A stretch of 64,000 nucleotides of DNA from Paraspadella gotoi. Its lineage: Eukaryota; Chaetognatha. A model generated the notes under the pieces. The model had not been told where the DNA came from, did no database searches, and was given only the letters and a program-made list of their open reading frames with translations. A program made the position numbers and the translations under genes. Positions 18,563 through 29,797 of this stretch are shown piece after piece (position 1 is the first letter of the stretch; each line of letters opens with the position of its first letter). The stretch spans positions 460,272 to 524,271 of the forward strand of contig CM119269.1 of assembly GCA_051294375.1 (NCBI GenBank), given 5' to 3'.

Positions 18563-20895
18563 ATGAAAGAATCGCCGAGCAGCGAACTTTCTCCCCTCTT
18601 ATCATCGGAGGTCGCTAAGTGGCGCCTCCCTCACGCCCTCGGTCGCGCCTCCGACGCCGAATGTCGCCGACAGAGGGACATGGCGTCGTCGCGTCTCTCC
18701 CGAGCGCCGGGCGCCATGAAACTCTGCTTCCTTCCGTCAGAGGGCGGGGAGTTTCTCCAGTGGTTCGTCACGGACGGACAATGGTGTGTCGGGTTTATGT
18801 CGGACGATGACGACGACGAAGACGACGATGCGATGAAAGTGAACGTGAGGCGATTGGATCCTCACTGTGAATACGTGACTCGAGCAGAATTCACTCTCAC
18901 CGAGGATGTGATGCGGAGAGTGAAAAACGTTTGCGGTGGGATGCATCACTCGATTTGTTTGAGGAACAGGTGAAAAGGTTGAAAGATAATTACGACTAAT
19001 AAATGTATTTTAATTATATTTAAGTTGATTATTTTAAATACAACGATTTTAAAAGGCGATTTATCAGTTGGTTTTATAACTTTTAATTACGCCCTGATAC
19101 GTAACTTTCAAGTTGTTTCAATACAACACGTCTGCTTGATGATAATAAAATTGTTGATATAAAAAAAATTATTAGTATTCAGAGCTATTTTTAAATAATA
19201 AAATTATATATTTGTTTAAAAAAATAAGCTTCCTTGTCTCATAAACTCTGAGAAGCAATGATGGTTTAAGGCCTTCTTATCGCTTTCAAGCTTATACAAG
19301 CTTATAATCAAGCAAATCCCAGTAATTCCTTTTAATCAAAACTCGGTGGAGCTTATGTAAGGTATTTCATTCAACGAATTCTTTGTTCTTCCGAATTATA
19401 ATTTATTATCATTTTACACATCATCGAAGGAAGTTCCTGCGACGAGATGGAAGAATTATTATTAATATTATTATTATTAATGTTATTAATATTACCCTTT
19501 CCCTTCATCACAACCCAGCGAACACTTGGCCAAATACATATATTGCGGCTCGTGGTCGAGTCTTCAAATGAATCCCGACTCTCACCTTCGCAACTTCTTC
19601 GAACCACACCTGAAGAAGGTCGCACATCTCGTCAACGTGGCTCCGAGTGACTTGGAGGAAGAGAAAGAAGAGAAGAAACGGGATGAGGAGGTTTTGTATC
19701 CCGAGCTGAAGGTAAGTTAAAGGTAGGGTTTGGAAAGAGAGAGAGAGAGAAAGAGAGTGTGTGCGTGTGTGGTTGAGAGAGACAGAGAGAGAGAAAGAAA
19801 CTTTTCAATTATCCTTTCAAATATAAATGGTTCGAAATTCGATATTGAAGAGACAGTAATTATTGTTATGAGTTAGTGACAGAACCGCTCAATATAAACT
19901 GTCCCTGAGCAGTCCCTGATCAGTCCCTCTTAACTGCTAGGCGACCACCGGGCGAAAACCCCAATGGCCGCTGATGAATGGATTTTAGTCCACCATAATA
20001 TTAATATTCACCTTACAAAGTTAACTTACCCAATGTTCACAGTCCCGCCCTTCGTGGGTGTGTCAATTCAAGTCGAGGTCCACGACCCTCGCCCGCGTCA
20101 CCGCCGAGGCTTGGAATGTCCTTTTTCTCGGTCCGTCCGGCGCCGGGAAATCTCACGTCATCAACGTCATGTTTAATCAAAGAGTCGCGGATTCCGGCGC
20201 CGCCGGCGACAGTGTTACGACGAATTGCACGGTTCTGCAGGTGAAAACGAGGCTAAACGAACGATGTCTCGTAAGATACATTACATATAAATCCGTATAA
20301 ATACTGATAGGATTGTAAATGTATTGCACATTTATACAATACACACGTTTATAAATATTCAGATAAATTTGAAATATAAATGTTAGTTTATGAATATTAT
20401 ATATTATATAATATTATATTAATATTATATTATATATTATATTAATATTATATTAATATCATATTAATATTATATATATTATATATCTGATTGTGAATGA
20501 TGTTGTTGATGATGATGTTGTTGATGATGTTTGTCCACATGATCCTATTTTTTGGTTCTGATTCCATCTGCGATGATAATAATAATTAATCAAAATTAAT
20601 CTTCGTGAACATCAAATTCACGGCATCTCACTCACTCTCACACTCTCACAGGGTTCATGGCGAGGTCGTCCCATCAACATCATCGACACAGTGGGTTTCT
20701 CTAATTCCCGATCTTCGCCCCAAGAAATTCTCGAAGACATAAAATCCACTGTGAAGAACAGCATCGTCTTGATAGACGTCGTCGTCGTCGTCTGCTCGGA
20801 GAGGATCGCCGAGAGTCACCAAAAAGCCTTGAAGAAGTGTTTGAAGTGGCTTCAGTATTCAGCCAAGAGAAAGGCCAGGTTATAGGACTCTCTCT

Positions 20896-20965
<70 letters not shown>

Positions 20966-21673
20966 GATAGAAGAATAGAATAAATTTTAATTTCCTTTTT
21001 TAGTTGCGCCGCGAGTACTCGCGGAGCAACTCTATAAGTCACTTTTCGGTCGGTCGGTCGGTCGGTCCGTCGGTATATCTGTCCGTCGGTCTGTCCCACT
21101 TATCAAATCAAATCTAAGCGACTACTGGCGCCTCTTTTTGTTTTTAATGATAAGTAAAAAAAAAGTAATGCGGCGCAATACCTTGGAATAACCGTTCCTT
21201 GTTTTTAAAGTAAGCTATCAACGAAAGAACGAGGCGTGTCTCTCTAAATTATTTTTTAAATATCTATCTCGCCTCCAGACTTTGGACGGGCTTACGTGGG
21301 TGACAAGATAACAACAGATCAAGACACTGCTATGTCAGTGCTATGTCACTCTTCTCTCACCCCCTCCCTTCTCAGATTCGTCTTCCTCTACAACAAAGGC
21401 GACATCCTCGCCACTCCCGGAGACAAAGAGCGATGCCTGGCTGACATGGGTCGCCTGTTAAGCGTCGATGTCAGTTTCGAATCAAAATGGCGCCGACCTG
21501 ACGACCAGTTCGACTCTTTGCCGACGGCGCGAGTCTCCTCTTTTCCTCCTTTGGCGCCGTACGAAGAGATCAGGGAAGATCGAGATTTACTCATGGGTCA
21601 AGTTTTGGGTCTGAGACGAATCCCCGGATGTGAGAGGATCGAAGTCTCGAAGGGGGCGTGTCTCATTTTGTGA
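18563..21673 (+). CDS. P-loop GTPase with novel N-terminal region (5 exons)
   Basis: Exons read as 18563-18969, 19519-19711, 20043-20240, 20652-20878 and 21376-21673. All splice phases agree and total 440 codons plus TGA. The G domain is clear: G1 GPSGAGKS at residues 230-237, G3 DTVGF at about 278-282 and G4 NKGD at about 348-351. The layout is that of small AIG1/GIMAP-like or septin-like GTPases, but I cannot assign a family with certainty. The first 200 residues contain an acidic run (DDDDDEDDDA) and a Cys/Gly segment, and match nothing I recognise. No signal peptide or membrane helix is seen. The start ATG is the first one after an A-rich leader. AATAAA at 21858 may be the poly(A) signal. 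Confidence 0.8.
19835..19997 (-). mobile_element. SINE-like element in GTPase intron 2
   Basis: On the minus strand this segment shares several blocks with 42296-42512: GTGGACTAAAATCCA, the GGCCATTGG region, a CTGAGCAGTCC/CTCAGGGACTGC block, and GAGCGGTTCTGTCAC leading to AATTACTGTCTCTTCAAT. It is diverged and appears shortened in the middle. It lies wholly inside the intron. Confidence 0.6.
20400..20480. repeat. (AT)-rich ATTAATATTAT tandem repeat in GTPase intron 3
   Basis: Tandem ATTATATTAATATT units with palindromic character. Confidence 0.7.
20885..20962. repeat. (CT)n microsatellite in GTPase intron 4
   Basis: A dinucleotide array of about 35 units just after the exon 4 donor. A (CGGT)n tract follows at about 21050-21075. 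Confidence 0.9.
21020..21115. repeat. Dispersed repeat with (CGGT)n core
   Basis: CTCTATAAGTCACTTTTCGG followed by CGGT tetramers also occurs near 61254-61290 (CTCTATAAGTCACTTTGTGG, CGGT repeats). A diverged form lies near 62388-62420, and related CGGACAGACGGAC sequence lies near 42770 and 45080. This suggests a low-copy dispersed repeat carrying a tetranucleotide core. Confidence 0.5.
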
Positions 21674-22284
21674 GATTTGTTGAGTCACGCGTCCGAAAAT
21701 CACGTTTTGTTTTAAATGTATAAACCGAGGAAATTGTATGCATGTCGTAGTCTTTTAGGGGTGTAATATGTTTTTTGATTTATTCCGGACCAAAAATAAT
21801 AATGAATAGAGAATCGTGCTAGTGAAGATGCAAATAGAATTTACAAATGAATTTCAATAAATTACAAGTCAGGGGGAAGATAGCTTATTTAGTAAATGAA
21901 TGGATAACTTTTATATTGGTTGTACCAATTTCATAAAATATTGCAAAAAGACTGATTTCAAACGGCAGTTTAGAGGTTATCTCGATCTTAATAATTATAA
22001 TAATTATTTATTACGGGTAAAACTAAAAGGACGTGAGTTTTGGTGTAGTTTTCGAGCATTGTTCATTTGTTGACCTTAATCGTGACGAAAACTCTCCCTA
22101 ACGGGATTTTTGAGTAACTAAAAATATTTTGTTCGACTTCTTCGCTCTATCATTTTTTTATAAAAGAGCAAGCTCTTCTTACTCATAGATAGATAATTAG
22201 ATAGAATATACTCTCTATAGTATTTATAGTAGTCGCGAATTACGCGCTAACACATCAAAGCCTTCGAGCCCTCTTTGAAACGTG
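21674..22284. other. Intergenic, 3' flank of the GTPase gene
   Basis: AT-rich, with AATAAA near 21858. No gene was seen. Confidence 0.4.
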
Positions 22285-22551
22285 ATGGAGGACGATTCCA
22301 ACACACTCCAAGTTTTGATTCGCTTATCAAAAACGTGGTGGAAGCCACGACACCACCACGTCAGCACAATGACTCAGTTGTCTCTACTCGACGAGCCAGG
22401 CGGAGGCCTCTTAACAGGCAATGGGCACCAGGTGCATCAACCTCTGCTGAAGAAGCTTAACTCGTCTCTCCAAGAATCGGGCGTCCGTCAAAGGACTGCT
22501 TCAAAAAAGCAAAAGCAACTAGAACGGATAGCCGTTCTCCTCATCGTCAGG
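22285..22551 (+). CDS. Possible orphan first exon
   Basis: An open frame from ATG 22285 encodes about 89 residues (MEDDSNTLQVLIRL... to QLERIAVLLIV) and runs into a plausible splice donor (TCGTCAG|GTGAAA). The end looks like the start of a membrane helix. I found no partner exon before the minus-strand gene at 25.7 kb, and no domain match. It may be a first exon cut off from its gene, or not a gene. Confidence 0.25.
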
Positions 22552-22879
22552 TGAAAAGAGGGCTCTCGGCAGGTGCATCAGGCTTGACAGACAGGTGCAT
22601 CAGGATTGACAGACTTTCGAGTGGCGCGAGGTATTTTTCCGAAAGGATCTTTACCTGGCCTAAATCAGATCAACTCGAGCCCGCCGGCCACGCCTTTCCT
22701 TTGTCCTACTTTAACGTCTTCAAATCTACAATAATAATTGTTGTACATTCTTAAAATGAAATGTTTTCCAAATAATGTCTCCTCTCATTCCCAACTGCCT
22801 TTCATTTTCCTTCACACTCTCCTTCAAAGTTCAATATCTTTTGTCCTCACCTTCAGCTGTCCTCACCTCTGACCAGAGA

Positions 22880-22938
<59 letters not shown>
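22880..22938. repeat. (CT)n microsatellite
   Basis: About 27 CT units. The flanks to 23750 are AT-rich with no gene. Confidence 0.9.
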
Positions 22939-22940
<2 letters not shown>

Positions 22941-23104
22941 TCTTTAATATTTGCTAAAAATTAGTTTTAATTAGCGCTGATAAGGACTCGTAAATCAGAG
23001 TTGAAACATGTCCCGTTTTTTATTGTCAAAAAATCGTTGATTGCAACAAATAAAAACTTTGTTTTCTCTTAAATTATTGTTACAAAATTTATTGAAAATA
23101 ACTA

Positions 23105-23265
23105 AAGCTCTTAACACATTTAAGTTGACATACGTACTTTTAAAGCTCTATCAGAATCCATTAAAAAAAATTGAAAAATTCCAAAAAAATTTTTAACTAT
23201 ATATAGTAATAAAAAAATCTTTAAATGCTTCCGTGCGCTTATTAATAAGATAATTTTTTAAAATT
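23105..23265 (-). repeat. Dispersed AT-rich repeat, minus copy
   Basis: Contains GCTCTATCAGAATCC with AT-rich flanks. On the opposite strand the same block (GATTCTGATAGAGCTT) opens the longer repeats at about 29090-29345 and 42970-43215. Similarity outside the core is weak. Confidence 0.35.
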
Positions 23266-23750
23266 ATTTTTATTTTCATATTCTTTAACAGTCACTTTAT
23301 CATTATTTATTTGAGAGAACTTCTAGTTTTCAACCTGTTCCGGCCTAATACGTATCTTGCATTACATCATCATTACATACAAGCAGTACATTTATCGTGC
23401 AAACAGAGAGAAAGATAGTGAAATCGAAAGTTTAAGCTAGAATAGTAATTAAAAAATTAAGTAATAACTTTTATAAATACTTATTTTTTTATTTTTGTTT
23501 TTTACATCAATTAATTAATAAGAAAAAATACTTTAGGTAGTGGTCATTTCATACAATTGAAACATTCTTTAAAAAATTATACCACTTAGTTGATAGGTAA
23601 GCCAGGCACTCTAAGTACGTCTTACAATAAATATATATATCCTTATAATACCTACTAATAAAGACTTTTTTAAGTTCTGCGCCAATAGTATTTAGTACTC
23701 ATTATTACGTAAAAGTAAATGCCGTTCCAGGATTCGAACCACCGACCTTT

Positions 23751-25743
23751 TCAAGTCAAACGTAAAACCAAAATTGCCATGGGAACGACGAGATAACAAA
23801 TCGCCAAAAAACTCCCTTCATCAGTGAGAGCCTTTTCTAAAAAATAAATCCATGAACGAGACAAATCGATTTGCGATTTGAAAAATGATAATCTCACTGC
23901 AAAAACTTTTTGGTGCCTCGAAGACGAATTATAAAAATTAATGCGACATTCGCGCAAATACCTCGTGATCCAATACAACATAGTGAACTCTTTCAGTTCG
24001 AATTGCGGCACAAATTTTCTGGAGTCTAAATGATTATCTGAGATCGATAGTCTTCCTCTCGGCCGTTTCGACGTTGTGGCCGTGAAAAAGATCAAAGCAA
24101 AATAAGAGCAGAAAAATAAAGCAAAGACAGAAAAAATCATTACAATTTTCGTTATTTTTTTCTTTTTTAGATTTGGAGGAATCGCGACATTAAAGGCGCC
24201 GAGAAGAGGAAAAAATGACAAACAAAAGAAAAAGATATAATTATCTCTGAGAAAAATGAAAGTGAACAATTTCATACTTAATTTTTTCCACGTCATAACG
24301 GCTTCCTCCTTAGTCATGTTACACGGGCACAGACAAAAATCTCTCAATTGGTCTGAAAAAAACATTTGAAAAATCGTTCTGTTGCCATTTAAAAACCGCG
24401 TAGGGTAAACATAACATCGGAATCAGAAATAATATAAAGATTAGCTTTTTTGTCTTTAATAACTTGAGCCCCTTTTGCAGTAATATTGCGACGAATGTCA
24501 TAAAGAGCGAGGGTAAAAAACCTGCAATAAGTTTTGCAATCATGTACATTTGCGCATTGAATGCTTGATCTTGTGCTGAATTATCATTTTTTACAAAGAA
24601 AGAAAATTGAAAAGTTAGGAAAATTATACACATGACAGAAAATGAGGGTGTTAAAGTAAGTAGTAACCTATTCAAAGTTATTCTTTTAAAAAGGTTTACA
24701 ATTACCGATATTGTCCCAATTAATAAATCAATTAATACAATTAGACTCAAAAGTTTGATACTTGGATCGAAAATAATGTAATTGCCAAGATTTATAGATA
24801 CATTGGGTTTGGCAATTGCAAATCCGTATGGATTCCCAGATAAAAAGCTTTTATATGTTTTTGGAACTTGGCAATCTTTATGTATATTTTGAAAAGACTT
24901 GAATTTTATTTTATTCAGTTTGTCATTACCAAACACATTGCTTGCAAACATACACATTAAAGAATATTTCTTCAAGATTGAATTCCATAATTTTGTATAA
25001 ATTATTAGTTTTGGAGCGCGTTCCATTGTTAAATAATTTCTGCCCCATAGCATTTGATTCTCAATCAAATGTTCTTCATATTGATATGCCCTAAGTTTAA
25101 TTTGTTTCTCAATATTAAAATTGATAGATAACATGAGTAAACTGTAAAAAGGAACAACTACAATTAATAAATGTTTACAATTTTCTCTATGAACTTTTTG
25201 AAAACTTAAGCTTCTGAGTTGATCCAAAATTTCTCTAAAATCGTTTACCGTGAAAACTCGAAACAATAAAAATGGAGTAAAAATAATCATAATAAGAATG
25301 TTTGTCGTTGTAGACGTTATTACAATAATGTAAAGACTTATTGATATACCGATGCTACCTTGAATGATATCAAAAGCTTTGAAAATCAACTCACAGTTTT
25401 TCTGAGGATATCTCTTTTTACTTTCACGATATGAGGCAGCCGCTTTTGCTAAAGTCACTTTTGATAAAACCAATGATAAAACGAGATATCGTTGATTAAA
25501 TGTCCATTTACAGTAAAAAGTCATGAAATCCGAGTTACGATACGCAATAAAACATTCGCATTTCTGGTTTGTTTGAATCAATGTGCCATTATCTAGTACA
25601 TTGTATACATAACCATTTTTTAAATCATCAAAGAAATTGAAGCAGAGTTCCGAGGTGCCACTCGTCAAAGAAATAGTCACTGTGGCCGCCTGAATGAGCA
25701 ACTGTGGGAAAGACTCGAAAATAGAGTGAATCATAGACATCAT
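23751..25743 (-). CDS. XK-related-like multi-pass membrane protein, N-terminus missing
   Basis: Two minus-strand frames (25743-24319 and 24365-23751) encode about eight or more hydrophobic helices. They can be joined by a possible 58-bp intron at 24410-24353 (GTTTAC...TTTTTTTCAG) with matching phase; an indel in the T7 run is the alternative. The segment IHSIFESFPQLLIQ and, about 90 residues on, ASYRESKKRYP recall the E-x-x-P-Q-L-x-x-Q and S-Y-(H/R) motifs of XK-related (XKR/CED-8) proteins, some of which scramble phospholipids. In that family this block lies after the first helices, so the 5' part is absent. The frame stays open upstream to about 25830, where a LINE fragment starts on the other strand. 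A family call from two short motifs is tentative. Confidence 0.5.
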
Positions 25744-25814
25744 AAGATTAAACGATTCCTTGACTTCTACGATATTTTGGCCATCTTTTCCAAAAGCGCC
25801 CCATTTTAATTTAT

Positions 25815-26483
25815 CTAGTCGAAGCCAATGGAAGGGTGCTATCAGTAATGCAGTAGTATCTTCCGTGGTACATCAGGGAAGTGTTTTGCGCCCCTACCTC
25901 TGGACTTTGTACTTTAATGATCTAATTGAACAATTAAAAAGCTCGGGTTATGGTTGTCATATAGAACAAGCTTATTTTATGCAGATGACATTGCATTACT
26001 ATCCCCAACAATAAAAGGCATGCAAGTTTTATTAAATAATTGTGCTAAGTATTCTTAACGGTTCTGTTTTACATTTAGCTTTAAAAAGACTAAAGTAATG
26101 TATTTTGGAAACTCTTCTTTATCTATTACAAATAATTTTTTTTTCTGAATGGCAACCTAATAGAGTTAGTAAACAGATGGACTTATCTTGGATTTAACCT
26201 ATCAAGTGAAAAGGGATCTTTATTTGACCCTACCAAAGAACTCGCATCTTTTTATCGATCGAGCAATTGCATAATTAATACTTTATACAAACGGTCTGAA
26301 GAATTACTCATAAAATTGTTTTACTCTAATTGTATTCCTATTTTGCTTTATGGTTGTGAAATAAAGATTTTTTTAACTAAACAAACATAATATAGCGATT
26401 AATGATAGCATACAAAAGATCTTTGGATTTAACAGATGGGAAAGTATTCGTGAATTACGTAGATTTTTTGGGTACCAGGACAT
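25815..26483 (+). mobile_element. LINE reverse transcriptase fragment, 5' part of a split copy
   Basis: Translation gives VHQGSVLRPYLWTLYFNDL, the RT region expected as G-V-x-Q-G-S-V-L-x-P. After a one-base frame change comes YADDIALLS, the catalytic YADD box. Further stops and shifts show it is dead. The fragment ends at RFFGYQDI, where the LTR retroelement interrupts it. Coding resumes as DIFTIFNKCRKNFINDLF at 40069 on the far side. It lacks most of its 5' part. Confidence 0.85.
26480..26483. other. Target-site duplication ACAT (left)
   Basis: ACAT directly before the left LTR matches ACAT at 40069-40072, directly after the right LTR. The LINE reading frame crosses the site once the insert is discounted. 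Confidence 0.8.
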
Positions 26484-26896
26484 CAATAACGTGATGTCAA
26501 ATGTGGTCAGATAATATTCGATATATTTCACAGCAAATATTGATACAGAAACGAGACGTTGATCCTAGAACGGTGAGAACAAGAGTGAGACTCAAAGCAC
26601 GCTAAGTCTTCTACAACAAGGAAATCGAATTCTCATTCACAATTTCTTCTGTTCACTTATTCAAATGTTTATTGGCTCACCCGACCTTTCCTCCGGCTCT
26701 CATTGGTCGGGTGAGTTCATGGGTAAGTCTATGGGTAAGTTCCTCGATCCTCTCTCTCTCTCCTCCTGCCGCTTCGCCGCTCCTCCTGCTGTCCTTCTGT
26801 TGTTCTCCCGCCTTTGGCGTTTGGGCGAGGCTTCCCCTTTCTCCCTCTCTCTGCATCACGAGGTCTTCGTGTTCCTTCCCAGGCTCCACGTTGATG
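26484..26896 (-). repeat. LTR (3' LTR of the retroelement, outer copy)
   Basis: 413 bp, ends CAATAACGTG...CACGTTGATG (imperfect inverted termini). It is nearly identical to 29359-29764 and 39649-40068. The element runs on the minus strand, so this is its 3' LTR. The purine-rich GGGGCGGGGTGG stretch just inside, read on the minus strand, fits a polypurine tract. Confidence 0.85.
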
Positions 26897-27007
26897 CCAC
26901 CCCGCCTCCAGGGGCGAAGGAGGCGGGTTTTATTTCGCCGAGGAGCCCGCGCAGCGCGCCGCCGCTACTGCGGCGGATGCTGCCTCCGATGCCGATAGCG
27001 TAGTCCG

Positions 27008-28818
27008 CTACGGCCTCGGCTTGATGTGCGCGCATTTCATGGCGCAGGGGCAGCAGCAGCAGCATAAAAGGATCGCGATGACGACGAGGATGGTGATTAT
27101 CGCGATGGTCGGGGCGATGTTCGTGAAGGTGCTCCACCAGGACACGAGGGGGCTTTTCCGAATATTTTTCGAAAAAAAAGATGATGTGATCCTTCGGTAT
27201 TTCCCCATGCGCTGTGTGAATTCATGCTGTTCCGTGACGTATTTCGCGTGCATGTCGATGAAGTTTCCCACGTCCTCGTAAATTTGCATTTCTCTTGAAA
27301 CGTGGTTTTCCCGGTTAGGCAGGGTCGTGCGTAGTACGTTGTATTTCGTGAAAGGGTTTCCGTTTTTTGTCAACAACTGTCCTTTGACTTCGTACACTGG
27401 TGGTGGTATACACGGTGTTTCCAGCGACGAATCGACCAGGTGGCCAAAATGGAGTGCTTAAAGGCGTCGTGGCCTCTAAAGCTTACGGGCAGGTCTTGGT
27501 AACATTCCTGCGTCTCTCTCGCGTAGGGCGAGCGTTCGTGTGCAGGTTGCGGTGTAAGCAATTCTCCTCGCAGGATCGCATTTTCCCGGGATCGATGAAT
27601 GTGATTGCGGCTGGAGATTTGTGTGCCTTCTCGGCCGCGGCGCGCGCTTCCGTGCTCGGGAAATGCAAAGTTCGTGTCGGAGGGCGTCGGTCAGTCGATC
27701 GAGCCTTGCCTGTTCCTGGAGGCTAGCGCTGATGCCTTTTCCATCAAGGCGTCGAGGGCGCTGTCGTCCCTTTTTATGTTTGTACCCATTTGCTTTGAAA
27801 TAAAAAAGTGTGGTGATGACATCCTTTGGCGTCGATTTCGCAGCCTCTTAGTTGTTGAGGGCCGCTGAGCCGCACGCGCGAATGCCCCTTTAGTTGTGGG
27901 CTGCAGATGATGTTGCATTTCTTCGAATGACGTCAGCTTGATTGATGTGTCTTGAAAGGCGGCAATGCAGTTGGCGAGGCACTCGCGTCCCTCGCCGAAA
28001 ATCCTTGGGTCTTTCGGCATGCTTCCCATCTGGGCATTTGCTTCCTCTAAGCGCTCTTAGTCGATCCGCGTCTGTAGGTGATCTGATGATTCCATCGGTG
28101 CTTCTAAAGACGCCTCCCCTGTAGGCGAGCTGATGCGGCATTCCTCGTCGTCCCAGGCGATGATCCGCCTGGGTAGCTACATTCTTGACTCGCCAGGTTG
28201 CAGCGCCCGAGTTTTGATTTTTTTGTTTTCCAGCTTTAATCTTTCTTTTATAGAGAGTTAGATTCGAAACTAGTTTTGCGTTTTTCGCTCTCGTATAGGT
28301 GGCCATGAAAGCTTAACGATTTTCCTGTGCATGCTCCGGTGGCGTCGTTCGTGCCAAATCCTGTGCGTAATGATGTTTTCTCCTGGTGACCTTCATGGAT
28401 AGTGGGCGTAACACGCCTCCCCATCTGCGATCCGGGATTGGAATGGATTGCAGTTTCACGACCTTTCCTCTGTGCAGGTCCAGGCAGATATCCCTTGGGA
28501 GAGAGAAGTGGTCGATTACATCAATGTTTTCATATTGAATCGACCATCTTCCACAGTATCGTCCGGTTGCTACAATTGTAGGTCGCAGCCGACGGCGTCG
28601 TGTTCGTTTGATTCTGGGGCGAAGAGTAGGTTTGTAGTTTCGAATCTTTCTTTCGTTCCTCTTTTCGTCTTGCATCTTTTTTTCTCACTCCAGTGCAATC
28701 GCTGTGTGGTCGGTCGTTTCGGTCGGGTTAAACAAAATTAGACAAAAGAAAAGCCCCAAGTCAGCGCGACCGCCGTCATGTGACCGCTTTTTCTGGAAAA
28801 GAGTCCGATAGCGTCATT
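27008..28818 (-). pseudogene. env-like gene, outer copy, interrupted
   Basis: Minus-strand pieces of the envelope-like gene. The C-terminal piece (27397-27008) carries a strong hydrophobic helix followed by a Cys-rich cytoplasmic stretch, as expected for a fusion-protein anchor. Further pieces are 28029-27691, 28306-27890 and 28675-28313. Frames shift several times relative to one another and the 5' end is cut by the N gap, so the copy cannot be translated as it stands. The breaks may be sequence errors, because the inner copy breaks at different points. Confidence 0.6.
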
Positions 28819-28843
28819 NNNNNNNNNNNNNNNNNNNNNNNNN
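28819..28843. other. Assembly gap (25 N)
   Basis: 25 Ns separate the two env copies. The sequence just left of the gap (GATAGCGTCATT) matches 31632-31643, deep inside the second copy. Confidence 0.99.
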
Positions 28844-29358
28844 GTCATCCACCATCATCGCATTCAATGAATGATTTCATTTATCAATTGAATGATTATC
28901 ATCACATCCAGATGATGACTATCATCGCATCATTCATTTGATTAGTCATCACATCAGTTACATTTGTATCATATCATCGCATCAATTGTTGTATTATGCA
29001 TCGCATAATGATTTGGTATCATCTGACATCCACATATTTGGTTTATCATCCAAAGTAGGCTCGATTCCTTTAGGTGCTTTTAAGATTTTTTCTATAGAAT
29101 CTGATAGAGCTTTAAAGTAGTACGTTATTAATACAATTTTTAAAATTTTTTGTTTTATTAATGAACAAAATTAAAAAAAAAATTCAGCAATAACGATCAT
29201 GTGATGTTGATTTTTTAAGGTTTTTTCTATTTTTAACCCAATTTATTGCCAAAATTTGAAAAAATTATAGCTACTAACTTTTCATTTAACTTTTTAGCTC
29301 TACAAGAACGCGTTCTTAAAAAATCACATTTTTAAAAATTTTTTGTCATTTGTTATAT
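28844..29358. other. AT-rich sequence between gap and inner LTR
   Basis: Contains clustered ATCATCGCAT/ATGATT words and, from 29090, a copy of the dispersed GATAGAGCTT repeat seen at 42970. No gene. It is not related to the LINE that flanks the outer LTR. Confidence 0.4.
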
Positions 29359-29764
29359 CAATAACGTGATGTCAAATGTGGTCAGATAATATTCTGATAT
29401 ATTTCACAAAAAATGTTGATACAGAAACGAAGTTGATCCTAGAACGGTGAGAACAAGAGTGAAACTCAAAGCACGCTAAGTCTTCTACACAAAGGAAATC
29501 GAATCTCATTCACAATTTCTTCTTTCACTTATTCAATGTTATTGGTCTCACCCGACCTTTCCTCCGGCTCTCATTGTGGTCGGGTGAGTTCATGGTAAGT
29601 CATTGGGTAAGTTCCTCGATCCTCTCTCTCTCTCTCCTGCCGCTTCGCCGCTCCTCCTGCTGTCCTCTGTGTTCTCCCGCCTTTGGCGTTTGGCGAGGCT
29701 TCCCCTTTCTCCCTCTCTCTTGCACACGAGGTCTTGTTGTTCCTTCCCAGGCTCCACGTTGATG
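29359..29764 (-). repeat. LTR, inner copy
   Basis: 406 bp, nearly identical to the other two LTRs but with several single-base deletions. Its left flank (TTATAT) does not match ACAT. Confidence 0.85.
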
Positions 29765-29797
29765 CCACCCCCGCTCCAGGGGCGAAGGAGGCGGGTT

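Noticed and set aside
26897-27726. Plus-strand frames near the left LTR as host genes
   Set aside because: Antisense of the env-like gene and LTR; the same frames recur in the duplicated copy.
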